Below, piece by piece: positions 43,706 through 53,549 of a DNA stretch of 64,000 nt (the first letter of the stretch is position 1; every line of letters starts with the position of its first letter). Both the position numbers and the translations under genes were made by a program. The notes under the pieces are model-generated. The model saw nothing but the letters and a program-made list of their open reading frames with translations, did no database searches and was not told the DNA's origin. The stretch comes from Hyphomonadaceae bacterium. GTDB lineage: Bacteria; Pseudomonadota; Alphaproteobacteria; Caulobacterales; Hyphomonadaceae. Location: positions 186,001 through 250,000 of the forward strand of contig JANSWU010000004.1 of assembly GCA_024743315.1 (NCBI GenBank). The letters are read 5' to 3'.

Positions 43706-45154
43706 TTATCCGTTCGGCCCGAGTAGCACGGTGAGGAAGCCTGGCAGCTGCATCCCGAAGCCCTGCAAGGCATCAAGCGAGCCGAAGATCAGGATGAAGG
43801 TCAGAGCCGGCGGCACCACCCAGCGCACCATGAAACGCCACATATTCATGACATTGCCTTCACCGAGTTCTGATTCCAGCATTTTCCGGCTCAGCACCCA
43901 GCCGGCAAAAATCGAGACCAGGAGCGCACAGAGCGGCAGCATGATATTGCCGGTGATGAAGTCGGCAAAGTCGATGAACGTGCCCGAGAACACGTAGCCC
44001 ATGCCGATCATGAACAGCACAAAGCCGATGCCCATCGCGGCGCCTGGTCGGGTCACGCCTTGGCGCTCTTCAAGCCAGGACACCGCCACTTCCATCAAAG
44101 AAATGGATGAAGTCAGTGCCGCAAACAAAGCGAGAATGAAGAAAGCCGAGCCGACCACCGTTCCGATCTCTCCCATCTGACCGAATGCGATTGGCAGAGA
44201 GATAAAGAACAGGCCTGGCCCACCAGCTGGGTCCGCACCAAAGGCAAAGACGATCGGGAAGATCGCAAAACCCGCAATCAACGCCACCATTGTATCCGCG
44301 CTGGCAACGATGGCCGAGGAACGCGGGATATTGGTCTCACGCGAGAGATACGCCCCATAAGTGATCATCAGGCACGAGCCGACGCTGAGCGAGAAAAAAG
44401 CTTGCCCGACGGCTGCCAGGAAGGTCCCAAAGCCAACTTTCGAAAAGTCTGGGCTGAGCAGGAAGGACGCGGCTGCGCCGGCATCGCCTTCGATCAAGGC
44501 AAAGCCAACAATGCCGATCAACAAGATGAAGAAGGCCGGCATCAGAATCGTCGCGGCCCGCTCAATCCCGCCTTTGACGCCGCGCGCGACGATGAAAACA
44601 TTGATCGCGATGAACAGAACCAGGAAGAACCCGACCAGCAAGCGATCACTGATCGATTTGACAAAATTCTGTGAGGAAATGTCGGCAATCGTCACAGCCG
44701 CCGCATTCGGGTCAGCTGCTTGCGCCGCCGCTGTCTGCGCCGCGGCTTGTTCCGCAAAGGTCTGGAAGGACCCGCTCATCGCTTGCGGGATAAACTCGAT
44801 TACCCAGGCTGAGATCACGATATAGAAGGTGAGAATGAAGAAGGCTGCAAGCGACCCAATCCACCCCACAGCGCCCCAATTTGAACTTTTGCCCTCTGCC
44901 CGCGCCAGTGAATGAATGCCCTCAATCGCTGACATGCCTGATTTGCGGCCGAGACTGTACTCCGCCATCAACACGACCAGGCCAAGGAAAAGGACACAGG
45001 CCAGATAGATGATGATGAAGGCGCCGCCGCCATTCTCGCCAGCGGTAAATGGAAACCGCCAGAAATTGCCGAGGCCGACTGACGAGCCAACCGCCGCCAT
45101 GATGAAGCCAAAACGCGAGCCCCACGTATCTGTCTTACGACCGATCGTTGCCAT
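43706..45154 (-). CDS. Sodium-dependent transporter, NSS (SNF) family
   Basis: A 482-residue transporter of about 12 helices. The N-terminal signature is WGSRFGFIMAAVGSSVGLGN, then FWRFPFTAGENGGGAFIIIY, followed by a typical NSS helix order. The substrate is unknown; bacterial members carry amino acids or other small amines. A strong GGGAGGAG ribosome site precedes ATG 45154. Monocistronic by context. Confidence 0.93.
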   Translation of the reverse strand: MATIGRKTDTWGSRFGFIMAAVGSSVGLGNFWRFPFTAGENGGGAFIIIYLACVLFLGLVVLMAEYSLGRKSGMSAIEGIHSLARAEGKSSNWGAVGWIGSLAAFFILTFYIVISAWVIEFIPQAMSGSFQTFAEQAAAQTAAAQAADPNAAAVTIADISSQNFVKSISDRLLVGFFLVLFIAINVFIVARGVKGGIERAATILMPAFFILLIGIVGFALIEGDAGAAASFLLSPDFSKVGFGTFLAAVGQAFFSLSVGSCLMITYGAYLSRETNIPRSSAIVASADTMVALIAGFAIFPIVFAFGADPAGGPGLFFISLPIAFGQMGEIGTVVGSAFFILALFAALTSSISLMEVAVSWLEERQGVTRPGAAMGIGFVLFMIGMGYVFSGTFIDFADFITGNIMLPLCALLVSIFAGWVLSRKMLESELGEGNVMNMWRFMVRWVVPPALTFILIFGSLDALQGFGMQLPGFLTVLLGPNG

Positions 45155-45255
45155 TCAACTCTCCTCCCAGGGAATGATTTTGTCGCGACACTAGCTCTCG
45201 GCGGACAAAAATCAACGCGATCACTGGCTTTTGCAGCAAGATTGTCGCGCGCAGA

Positions 45256-46419
45256 TCAGGCCCTCGAATGCAGGGGGTCTTTGCGCCCGAGATGCACCGC
45301 TCCGATAATCCCGAAACAGGCTGCAGTCGTAATCATCACGGTGCCGCCATAGGACAGTAGCGGTAAGGGAACGCCGACCACGGGCACCAGGCCGAGCACC
45401 ATCGCGACATTGAACAAGATATAGAAAGCCACTGTCGCGACGGCCCCCGCGGCCGCAAACCGGGCGAACAGGCTCGCTGCCCTCAGCGCGATCATCAATC
45501 CAAGCCCGAGAATCACCATCCACAGGATCAGAACGCCGCTGGTAACAAGAAAGCCAAACTCTTCAGCCAGCACGGTCAAAATGAAGTCTGTATGCTGTTC
45601 TGGAATGTAATCGAGCTGCGATTGGGTGCCTTCCATATAACCTTTTCCGGTCCAGCCGCCAGATCCGATGGCGATTTTCGCCTGCTCGATCTGATAGCCA
45701 TCATCCATCACATTGACCGATTGCCCGGTTAGCTGGGCGAGATATGTGTCGACGCGCTCGCGCTGATAGTCTTGCAGGACAAAGAAATAGATCGCGGGAA
45801 TGCTGGCGACGGCGGCTACACCAATCGCCGTGATCACCCGCCACCAAAGACCGGCGAGAAAGATCAAAACGCCCCCAGAGGCGAACAAAGCGAGCGTTGT
45901 CCCGAAATCCGGTTGGCGGAAAATCAGCGCTGCCGGCAACGCGATCAATGCAAGGGCGGGCAAGTGAATCAGGAATCCGCCGGAATAGTCGTTCCATCGT
46001 TTGTGATAATAGGCCGCCAGGGCGAGGGTCAGCGTAACCTTCATGAATTCAGACGGCTGCACGCCGATCGGGCCAATTTGCACCCAGCGCTGCGCGCCGC
46101 CGCCGGTAAACCCAAAGAACTCCACCGCGACCAGTAAGACCAGGGTGGCAAGATAGCTTGGCCAAGCGGCCCAGAACCACCACCGGATGGGCACCAAAGC
46201 CGTTGCCAGAAGCACGCCAAGCGCAACGCCAAACCGAGTCGCCTGTCGCATTGGCAGGCCAGCCTCTTCCGGATTGGTAAAGGTCGCCGAATGCAAGATG
46301 GCGACACCAATCATCGCCATGGCGCAGATCATCAAGATCAGCCCCCACGGCAAAGATCGAACTTGCGTGAAGAAGGATCGGCGGGAAAAATCCAGCGAGT
46401 TTGAGCGTGTGGACGCCAA
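45256..46419 (-). CDS. rodA: Rod-shape peptidoglycan glycosyltransferase RodA
   Basis: A SEDS-family polymerase of 387 residues and about ten helices, partner of PBP2. Signature regions include RQPDFGTTLALFASGGVLIF, MEGTQSQLDYIPEQHTDFIL and LPLLSYGGTVMITT. It lies 2 bases after mrdA and is last in the mreBCD-mrdA-rodA operon that directs lateral wall growth. Confidence 0.96.
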   Translation of the reverse strand: MASTRSNSLDFSRRSFFTQVRSLPWGLILMICAMAMIGVAILHSATFTNPEEAGLPMRQATRFGVALGVLLATALVPIRWWFWAAWPSYLATLVLLVAVEFFGFTGGGAQRWVQIGPIGVQPSEFMKVTLTLALAAYYHKRWNDYSGGFLIHLPALALIALPAALIFRQPDFGTTLALFASGGVLIFLAGLWWRVITAIGVAAVASIPAIYFFVLQDYQRERVDTYLAQLTGQSVNVMDDGYQIEQAKIAIGSGGWTGKGYMEGTQSQLDYIPEQHTDFILTVLAEEFGFLVTSGVLILWMVILGLGLMIALRAASLFARFAAAGAVATVAFYILFNVAMVLGLVPVVGVPLPLLSYGGTVMITTAACFGIIGAVHLGRKDPLHSRA

Positions 46420-46421
46420 AA

Positions 46422-48350
46422 CTATGGTCCTCCGCTTCCAGTGCCGCTGCCACCACCGGTTGAGGCCGTACGCGTATAAGCCGGCGATCGGCGGGCATCG
46501 AGGCGCATTGCCTCCGCCATGATATCGCGAGCAACCGGCGCGGCCGCCTTGGACCCACCCTCACCATGCTCGACGATCACCGAGATCGCGTATTTTGGAT
46601 CATCATGCGGGGCATAGGCGACGAACAAGGCGTGATCTCTCAGCCGTCGGGCAATCTGATCTCCTTCGAGGATACCCGTGGCGCGTTCTTGCGCGGAGAT
46701 GCGGCGGACTTGCGAAGTTCCGGTTTTGCCGGCAAGCCGCGGTCCACCCAATCCAAGATCGCCCGAGCGCAGTGCCGTGCCGCCCGCCTCTGACGTAACC
46801 CCATACATACCGGCCTTCATGCGCCGCATAAAGTCCGGGTCGAGCGGCGCATCGAACGGAATATCCGCCTCTGGCCTTGGTCCTTCGCCAATGATGCGCG
46901 GCGTAATGATCCGACCTTCAGCCGCAATCCGTGCGCTCATCACCGCCAATTGAAGGGGGGAGGCTGAGACCTGTCCCTGCCCGATCCCGACATTCAGTGT
47001 TTCGCCTTCAAACCACGGCTCGCCGCGCGCCGCACGCTTCCATTCATCATTCGGAACGACGCCGCTACGTCCACCGGTCAGGCCCAGTTCCCAGCGTTGT
47101 CCAAATCCGAACCGTTTGGAGAAATCAGCGAGATGCTCAATCCCCATCCGCTTGGCGACCTCATAGAAATAGACGTCACAGGAACTCTTGATCGCGGTGT
47201 GCATATTCACCGATCCATGACCGCGCTTCTTCCAGCAATGCCAGGTATTGTTGCCAAAGCGGTAATGACCCGGGCAATAGACTCGCTCGCTCGGATCGAT
47301 CACACCGGCTTCAAGCGCGGCCGAGGCAACCACCATTTTGAAGGTCGAGCCAGGTGGATAGGTGCCATCATAAGCCTTGTGATAAAGCGGCGAATATTCG
47401 ACATCATCGCGCAGGACCGCATAGTCCGCCGAAGATATCCCATTGACGAAATCATTTGGGTCGAAAGCGGGCGTGGACACAAAAGCCAGAATATCGCCCG
47501 TCTCGATATCGAGCACGACGGCCGCACCGCTTTCCTCGCCAAACCGGTCAATCGCAAACTTTTGCAACTCGGCATCAACGGTCAAATAGAGATCGCGGCC
47601 GGGTTTGGGCGCCAGACTCGGATCATCAAATTCGCGGATAATCCGGCCCGCTGCATTGGTCTCGAGTTTACGAAAGCCGGCTTCCCCGCGCAGCCATTCC
47701 TCGGCGAACCGCTCAACGCCGGAGCGGCCGGTGCGCATATCCGGATGCTTGAACAGTCGCCGAATGGCGGCGCGCTCCTGCGCATTGGCATCTTCGCTCA
47801 AACGCTCAAGATCGGCTTCACTGGCTTTCGCGACATAGCCCAGCACGTGCGCGAAATCGCGACCGCGCGGATACGACCGGGTCGCCGCCATTTCAACCTG
47901 CAAACCCGGCAGGCTCGGCGCGAGGACGGACAGGCGCGAAAAATCCTCGTAAGACAGTTCGCTTTTGACAATGGTCGGCTGGAAACTCGCCTGCCGGCGC
48001 GAGTCGCGAATGAGACGCGCCTGACGTTCTGGCGAGATTTCGATCTGTTCTGCAAGATCTCGCAGCAAACGCGGCAAGTCTTCGGCTTGTTCGCGGACGA
48101 AAGAGACCCGGCCCGCTTGCCGATGCGCAGCCAAGGGGCGACCAAAACGGTCAAGGATGCGACCGCGTTGCGGCGGCGCCAAATCGAGGCGGACGCCGTT
48201 TTCCGCTGCGGCCACTTCGAACCGCTCATGTTCCATGATCTGGAGCTGGAACAAGCGCGCAATCAGGGCGCCAAACACCGCAGCCCCACCGCCAGCGGCG
48301 ATCACCGCGCGGCGGTTAAACAAAGCGTCGACGGGACGGTTCCCCTTCAT
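46422..48350 (-). CDS. mrdA: Penicillin-binding protein 2 (transpeptidase)
   Basis: 642 residues from ATG 48350, which overlaps the mreD stop (ATGA). The track's 855-residue version runs back through mreD in the wrong frame. An N-terminal anchor (AAGGGAAVFGALIARLFQLQ) is followed by the dimerisation region. The transpeptidase domain has the active-site Ser335 in PGSTFKMVVAS, SSCDVYFYEVAKR (SxN-like) and KTGTSQ. Crosslinks peptidoglycan for elongation with RodA. Confidence 0.96.
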   Translation of the reverse strand: MKGNRPVDALFNRRAVIAAGGGAAVFGALIARLFQLQIMEHERFEVAAAENGVRLDLAPPQRGRILDRFGRPLAAHRQAGRVSFVREQAEDLPRLLRDLAEQIEISPERQARLIRDSRRQASFQPTIVKSELSYEDFSRLSVLAPSLPGLQVEMAATRSYPRGRDFAHVLGYVAKASEADLERLSEDANAQERAAIRRLFKHPDMRTGRSGVERFAEEWLRGEAGFRKLETNAAGRIIREFDDPSLAPKPGRDLYLTVDAELQKFAIDRFGEESGAAVVLDIETGDILAFVSTPAFDPNDFVNGISSADYAVLRDDVEYSPLYHKAYDGTYPPGSTFKMVVASAALEAGVIDPSERVYCPGHYRFGNNTWHCWKKRGHGSVNMHTAIKSSCDVYFYEVAKRMGIEHLADFSKRFGFGQRWELGLTGGRSGVVPNDEWKRAARGEPWFEGETLNVGIGQGQVSASPLQLAVMSARIAAEGRIITPRIIGEGPRPEADIPFDAPLDPDFMRRMKAGMYGVTSEAGGTALRSGDLGLGGPRLAGKTGTSQVRRISAQERATGILEGDQIARRLRDHALFVAYAPHDDPKYAISVIVEHGEGGSKAAAPVARDIMAEAMRLDARRSPAYTRTASTGGGSGTGSGGP

Positions 48351-48898
48351 ACCCCTGCTCCTGCCGGAACGCCGCGTCTCACACCCAAATCGAACAGGGG
48401 TGAGATCAGCATATGCACAACCAGCGTTGCGAAATACGCCGTGAGCATTGGCGTAACGCGCACCAGATGACCGGACGATACACTCGCCACGAGCCATACG
48501 AGCGTGATGCCGAAAAACAAAGTTACAACCGGGAGAACAAAGCTCAGCAGCGGCGATCGTTCCGTATCTGCCATCTGGCTGACCATGGCCGACAGCCCGT
48601 AAGTCAGGAGGTTGGCCAGGCCATGACTGCCCCAGGGCGCTTGCGATGCATCTTGCGCGAACCCGAACAGAAGCAAAAAGGCCATCGGCCCGAACGCCAT
48701 GCCCGACCGGCCCCAACCGACTGCGGCGATCAATGCGATATAGGGCCAGGATAACTGCACCCCGAACAAGGTTTTTGGCGTCAGACCGACCATGCCAATC
48801 AGCACCACAAGAAGCGCGCCGATGAACAGGCGTGATCGTGGCCGGGCATTCTCCCAGCGCAGCGCCATGGCATCCGCGAACTCGCCGAGCCCGTTCAT
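48347..48898 (-). CDS. mreD: Rod-shape-determining protein MreD
   Basis: A 183-residue membrane protein of about five helices (RLFIGALLVVLIGMVGLTP, WPYIALIAAVGWG, AFGPMAFLLLFGFAQDASQA). FGFAQDASQAPWGSHGLANL is the conserved MreD segment. Both ends overlap neighbours by ATGA, giving tight coupling between mreC, mreD and mrdA. Confidence 0.93.
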   Translation of the reverse strand: MNGLGEFADAMALRWENARPRSRLFIGALLVVLIGMVGLTPKTLFGVQLSWPYIALIAAVGWGRSGMAFGPMAFLLLFGFAQDASQAPWGSHGLANLLTYGLSAMVSQMADTERSPLLSFVLPVVTLFFGITLVWLVASVSSGHLVRVTPMLTAYFATLVVHMLISPLFDLGVRRGVPAGAGV

Positions 48899-49755
48899 GA
48901 TGGATCATCCTCAGGCAGTGCCGACAATTCGGTTTCGACAGGATTGGCCTCGGGCGGCGTAACTCTGATGGTCGGCTTGAGCCGGACATAGCTGAGCTGT
49001 CCGGTCAACATAGCGAGATCGACCCGGATATCCTTGCTGTCACCGCCGCGCACATGTCCAACCACGACGCCGCGCGGAAACAATCCGCCTTCGCCTGAGG
49101 TCAGGATACGCTCATTCGGCAGGAACTCGCCCTGCTCCGGAAGGTCGGTGAGATGGCCAAGGCCGTCGCGTCCACCAAACATGATGGCGCGCAAACCGCT
49201 CGCCTCGCCCATGACTGGAACGCGGCTGTTAAAATCGGTGACTTTCAGGATCCGCGACGAGCGCTGTCCGACCTGGACAACACGGCCAACCAGACCGCGA
49301 TCATTCTCGGCATAATAACCTTCCGAGACGCCGTTGGTCGCGCCGGCATTGGCGAGCAAAGCTTCAGCGAATGGGCCATTTGTTTCAGCCATGATCCGCG
49401 CCGTGACCTCAGCGCCGCCGGGTTCCCCCTGCATGTTCAGGATCTCTTCATAGACTTCCAACCGTTCGGCCATGGTCAGCGCCAGCGCCTTATATTGCGC
49501 CAATTCCCGGACGCGGGCTTCGAGCTCGAGAATGCGCCTTTCCTTGGCCGACGCGCCGCTGAGGCGATCGATCAGGCTGGGGCGGGTGACATGAAAAAGC
49601 TGGTCCGAGGCCGCGGTCCGGATCGGCTCGACCCCTTCGCTTAGCCGCGGTGACGTTTGTAACAGAAGGAGCGCGAGCAGGCCGGCGACGGCAATAAAAA
49701 ATCCATACCGTCGAAGCGGTCGCTGTCTATATCCCTTGCCGCTGGTGCGAGGCAT
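48895..49755 (-). CDS. mreC: Rod-shape-determining protein MreC
   Basis: A 286-residue bitopic protein that links MreB to the periplasmic wall machinery. It has a basic N-terminus, a helix at about 18-34 (GFFIAVAGLLALLLLQTSP), a coiled coil (ERRILELEARVRELAQYKAL) and a beta-sheet periplasmic domain. Conserved segments include RVVQVGQRSSRILKVTDFNS, VPVMGEASGLRAIMFG and GGLFPRGVVVGHV. Starts 46 bases after mreB. Confidence 0.95.
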   Translation of the reverse strand: MPRTSGKGYRQRPLRRYGFFIAVAGLLALLLLQTSPRLSEGVEPIRTAASDQLFHVTRPSLIDRLSGASAKERRILELEARVRELAQYKALALTMAERLEVYEEILNMQGEPGGAEVTARIMAETNGPFAEALLANAGATNGVSEGYYAENDRGLVGRVVQVGQRSSRILKVTDFNSRVPVMGEASGLRAIMFGGRDGLGHLTDLPEQGEFLPNERILTSGEGGLFPRGVVVGHVRGGDSKDIRVDLAMLTGQLSYVRLKPTIRVTPPEANPVETELSALPEDDPS

Positions 49756-49801
49756 GGGCCTTTCCTTCCTTTTCGACCGAGGACATCAGCCCTCGCTCAG
49801 A

Positions 49802-50857
<1,056 letters not shown>

Positions 50858-50962
50858 TTATTTGCGCGATCTGTTTCAACACGCAGCTTTGGTTACTTGA
50901 TCAGCCCTATACCCTCATGCCGTTTAGATTTCATTAAAGCAAGAGGAAATTGTCACCGGCTA

Positions 50963-50977
50963 TGTACGCATCGTACA
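50963..50977. promoter_or_regulatory. Perfect inverted repeat upstream of mreB
   Basis: TGTACG-CAT-CGTACA (6-bp arms, 3-base spacer) lies 121 bases upstream of the mreB start in a gap otherwise without a recognisable feature. It may be an operator in the mre promoter region. No regulator is implicated by sequence. Confidence 0.4.
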
Positions 50978-51041
50978 CCAATCTTATCCTCAATATCTAT
51001 TGGGATTGGCGCCAGATGATCCATTTTGATACACGATGAAC

Positions 51042-51058
51042 ACAAACGGCGCGTTTGT
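51042..51058 (-). terminator. Possible leuA terminator hairpin
   Basis: ACAAACG-GCG-CGTTTGT is a perfect 7-bp stem starting 8 bases after the leuA stop. Only a short T-containing stretch follows on the minus strand, so termination strength is uncertain. Confidence 0.4.
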
Positions 51059-51065
51059 TAACGTT

Positions 51066-52598
51066 TTAAGCCGCTTTTCGCTTTAATCGCCGAGCCTCGA
51101 GCTTGTTGAGCGCGTGGATGTAAGCCTTGGCCGCAGCCACAAGCGTATCAGGGTCAGAAGACCGCCCTGTCGCCATAATGCCCTCTCCCTTGAGCCGTAC
51201 ATGCACGTCGGCCTGGGCATCAGTTCCGCCCGTCACGGCGCTGACCTGGAACAGATCGAGCTTGCCCTCATGTGGAACAATCTTGCGAATGGCGTTGAAC
51301 ACGGCATCGACCGGGCCGTTGCCTTCGGACGAGACTGAGTGGCTGTGACCGTCCACCAAAACGCTTAGATCAGCCGTTTGGGGCCCCTCGGATCCGGCCA
51401 CAACGCGTAAGCGCTCAAATGAAATCCGCTCACCCATAGCCGAGAGCTGATCGTCGACCAACGCAATCAAGTCGTCATCAAAAACATGTTTCTTGCGGTC
51501 GGCGAGGTCCTTGAAGCGCTTAAACGCCTCGTTCAAGCTGTCTTTATCGAGTTCGTAGCCGAGGCTTTCCAGCTTATCGCGGAAGGCATGCCGCCCCGAA
51601 TGCTTGCCCATGACCAGGCTGGTCTTGGACACACCGACATCCTCTGGCTTCATGATCTCATAGGTCTCAGCATTTTTCAGCATGCCGTCCTGGTGGATGC
51701 CGCTTTCATGCGCGAACGCATTCTTGCCGACAATCGCCTTATTAAACTGGACCGGAAAGCCGGTGATCCGGCTGACCATATGACTCGCGGTGGCAAGTTT
51801 GGTCGTATCGAGCCCGGTCGCAAAGGGCAGGTCATCGCGGCGGGTGTTGAACGCCATGACAACTTCCTCAAGCGCCGCATTGCCGGCGCGCTCGCCCAAC
51901 CCGTTAATCGTGCACTCAACCTGCCGCGCGCCGTTCTGGACGCCGGCAATCGAATTGGCGACCGCCAGACCCAAATCATTGTGACAGTGCGTGGACCAAA
52001 TTACCTTGTCGCTGTCCGGGATGGTTTCGCGCAGGCGACGGATGAGGTTTCCATACTCTTCTGGATGGGAATAGCCGACCGTGTCGGGGATATTGATGGT
52101 TGTCGCTCCAGATGTGATCGCCGCATCGATGCATTTACAGAGGAAATCGAATTCCGTCCGAGTCGCATCCTCCGGGCTCCATTCGACATCATCGACCAGG
52201 TTTCGCGCTTGCGCGACTGATCGCCCGACGGCTTCCAGAACCGCATTCGGGCCCATTTTCAGTTTATGCTTCATATGCACTGGACTGGTCGAGATGAAGG
52301 TATGGATCCGTGGCTTGGCGGCATGGCGAACCGCCTCTGCGCAGCGATCAATATCGCCGGGAGTCGAGCGTGCGAGTCCGCAAATGGTGGCGGATTTGGA
52401 ACGCCGCGCAATTTCGCTGACCGCTTCAAAGTCACCGACCGAGGCGGCCGGAAACCCTGCCTCGATGACATGAACACCCATCGTTTCAAGCAGTTCGCCA
52501 AGCGCCAGCTTCTCATTGTGTGTCATGGACGCCCCTGGCGATTGCTCGCCATCGCGCATCGTGGTGTCGAAAATTACAATATCAGTGGTGTCGGTCAT
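51066..52598 (-). CDS. leuA: 2-isopropylmalate synthase
   Basis: The first committed step of leucine synthesis (acetyl-CoA plus 2-oxoisovalerate). The 510 residues contain the TIM-barrel catalytic domain with FDTTMRDGEQSPGASMTHNE, WSTHCHNDLGLAVANSIAGV and GLGERAGNAALEEVVMAF. The linker region is KNAFAHESGIHQDGMLKNAE. The C-terminal regulatory domain (about 385-505) mediates leucine feedback. No leuB/C/D nearby. No clear ribosome site; instead GGCCAGG sits just before ATG 52598. A leucine-rich leader ORF lies upstream (52660-52731). Confidence 0.96.
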   Translation of the reverse strand: MTDTTDIVIFDTTMRDGEQSPGASMTHNEKLALGELLETMGVHVIEAGFPAASVGDFEAVSEIARRSKSATICGLARSTPGDIDRCAEAVRHAAKPRIHTFISTSPVHMKHKLKMGPNAVLEAVGRSVAQARNLVDDVEWSPEDATRTEFDFLCKCIDAAITSGATTINIPDTVGYSHPEEYGNLIRRLRETIPDSDKVIWSTHCHNDLGLAVANSIAGVQNGARQVECTINGLGERAGNAALEEVVMAFNTRRDDLPFATGLDTTKLATASHMVSRITGFPVQFNKAIVGKNAFAHESGIHQDGMLKNAETYEIMKPEDVGVSKTSLVMGKHSGRHAFRDKLESLGYELDKDSLNEAFKRFKDLADRKKHVFDDDLIALVDDQLSAMGERISFERLRVVAGSEGPQTADLSVLVDGHSHSVSSEGNGPVDAVFNAIRKIVPHEGKLDLFQVSAVTGGTDAQADVHVRLKGEGIMATGRSSDPDTLVAAAKAYIHALNKLEARRLKRKAA

Positions 52599-52601
52599 CG
52601 G

Positions 52602-52687
52602 CCTGGCCTGGTGAAGTGAGAAGCTTTGAGTTTCTGTCCCCTGGCCGTGGATGATTGCGCTAAGGCACCATCGCTACCGGCCAGGGG
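52602..52687 (-). promoter_or_regulatory. leuA leader RNA stems (attenuator-like)
   Basis: On the minus strand CCCCTGGCCG (52678-52687, inside the leader peptide codons Pro-Trp-Pro) pairs perfectly with CGGCCAGGGG (52638-52647) around a 30-base loop holding the leader stop. The inner part, CCTGGCC, can also pair with GGCCAGG at 52602-52608, which occupies the ribosome-site position of leuA. The alternatives exclude each other and the first arm lies just past the Leu codons. No T-run follows, so translational control is the simpler reading. Confidence 0.5.
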
Positions 52688-52731
52688 CCGATAAGGAGAG
52701 ATAGGCTCTGCAGGGGCAAATTCTTGCGCAT
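52660..52731 (-). CDS. Candidate leuA leader peptide (Leu-rich, 23 aa)
   Basis: Too short for the ORF track. ATG at 52731 to TAG at 52660 encodes 23 residues beginning MRKNLPLQSLSLLI, with five Leu codons (TTG, CTG, CTA, CTC, CTT) in residues 5-13, then Ile and two Val. An in-frame stop directly upstream fixes the ATG. There is no proper ribosome site. A promoter-like TTGACA-17-CATTGC ends 7 bases before the ATG, so the transcript may begin at or within a base of it (leaderless). It ends 61 bases before leuA. This is the expected form of a leucine attenuator; such elements upstream of leuA have been predicted in other proteobacteria. Confidence 0.68.
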   Translation of the reverse strand: MRKNLPLQSLSLLIGPWPVAMVP

Positions 52732-52738
52732 GCCTTAC

Positions 52739-52767
52739 GCAATGCGGCGAGCACGCGGCAGTGTCAA
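52739..52767 (-). promoter_or_regulatory. Candidate promoter of the leuA leader
   Basis: On the minus strand TTGACA (52762-52767), a 17-base spacer and CATTGC (52739-52744). It lies immediately after the end of the TVP38 gene, so leuA would have its own transcript. Confidence 0.5.
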
Positions 52768-52771
52768 CAGC

Positions 52772-53488
52772 CTATTCTGCGCTCAGCGCAATATTTTCCC
52801 CTTTGCGGCGGCGATGCCGCACATAAAAGAAACCACCGAGAAAGACCGCAATCGCCGCCAGGCCTGCCATCACGGCCACCCAGATATTACCCGCCAGAGC
52901 CGCCTGGATGGCTTGCAGGCCAAACGCGACCAAGGCGATCTTTGGGATCACGCCAAGTGCCATCCCACTGAGATAATGCAGATAATTGGCGCGAATGGCG
53001 CCAAACAACATGTTGACCATCAGGAATGGCCCGGTCGGCACGTTGCGGACAATCGCACTCGCCGCAAAAGCATTTTTGGCCACGAAATCCGCAAATCGTT
53101 TGATCCGCCCCTCTCCCAAGCGCTGCAAAGTGGCCTCGCCAAAAAAACGGCCTAGCCAGAACGTGATTGTCCCGGAGCACAGGGTGGCCACCCAAGACCA
53201 CACCGCCCCCCAGAGCGGGCCAAACGCATAGACCGCGATCCCGATCAACAGGAATTGCGGGACGCCAATGAATGCACAGGCACAAAAGGTCAGGATCAGC
53301 GCCGGCACGCCCCATGGCCCATCGGCAAATTGCGCGATCGCGGCTTCCAAAGCTTCAATGTTCAGAAAATCCGTGAACCGACCGAGCAGAAAGACGAGCG
53401 CGACAACGGCAATCGCGACCATGACGAGCCAAACGTTCAGCTTCGATCCTTTTCTCTCAATCGGCGTCTGTGGCTCGGCATTATCCAT
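52772..53488 (-). CDS. TVP38/TMEM64-family (VTT-domain) membrane protein
   Basis: A 238-residue integral membrane protein with a VTT/SNARE-associated domain. Helix 1 is WLVMVAIAVVALVFLLGRF. The re-entrant region follows with ALILTFCACAFIGVPQFLLI, then GAVWSWVATLCSGTITFWLGRFFGE, the G-x-x-x-[YF]-x-x-G-like family core. Members are implicated in lipid scrambling or transport; function here unknown. ATG 53488 follows GGGAGGG; the track ORF adds 38 residues. Confidence 0.9.
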   Translation of the reverse strand: MDNAEPQTPIERKGSKLNVWLVMVAIAVVALVFLLGRFTDFLNIEALEAAIAQFADGPWGVPALILTFCACAFIGVPQFLLIGIAVYAFGPLWGAVWSWVATLCSGTITFWLGRFFGEATLQRLGEGRIKRFADFVAKNAFAASAIVRNVPTGPFLMVNMLFGAIRANYLHYLSGMALGVIPKIALVAFGLQAIQAALAGNIWVAVMAGLAAIAVFLGGFFYVRHRRRKGENIALSAE

Positions 53489-53549
53489 TCGCCCTCCCTG
53501 CGCCGAGTGTGGTTCGAGGTCAAGTTGGCCGGGCAGGGTGGCGCTGTGA

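Noticed and set aside
47097-48470. 457-residue plus-strand ORF
   Set aside because: It lies entirely antisense to mrdA/mreD, whose motifs are unambiguous. Long antisense ORFs are common in high-GC DNA. The translation shows no domain.
48351-48989. N-terminal 213 residues of the 855-aa mrdA ORF
   Set aside because: This extension is mreD read in another frame. The ATG at 48350 overlapping the mreD stop is the proper start.
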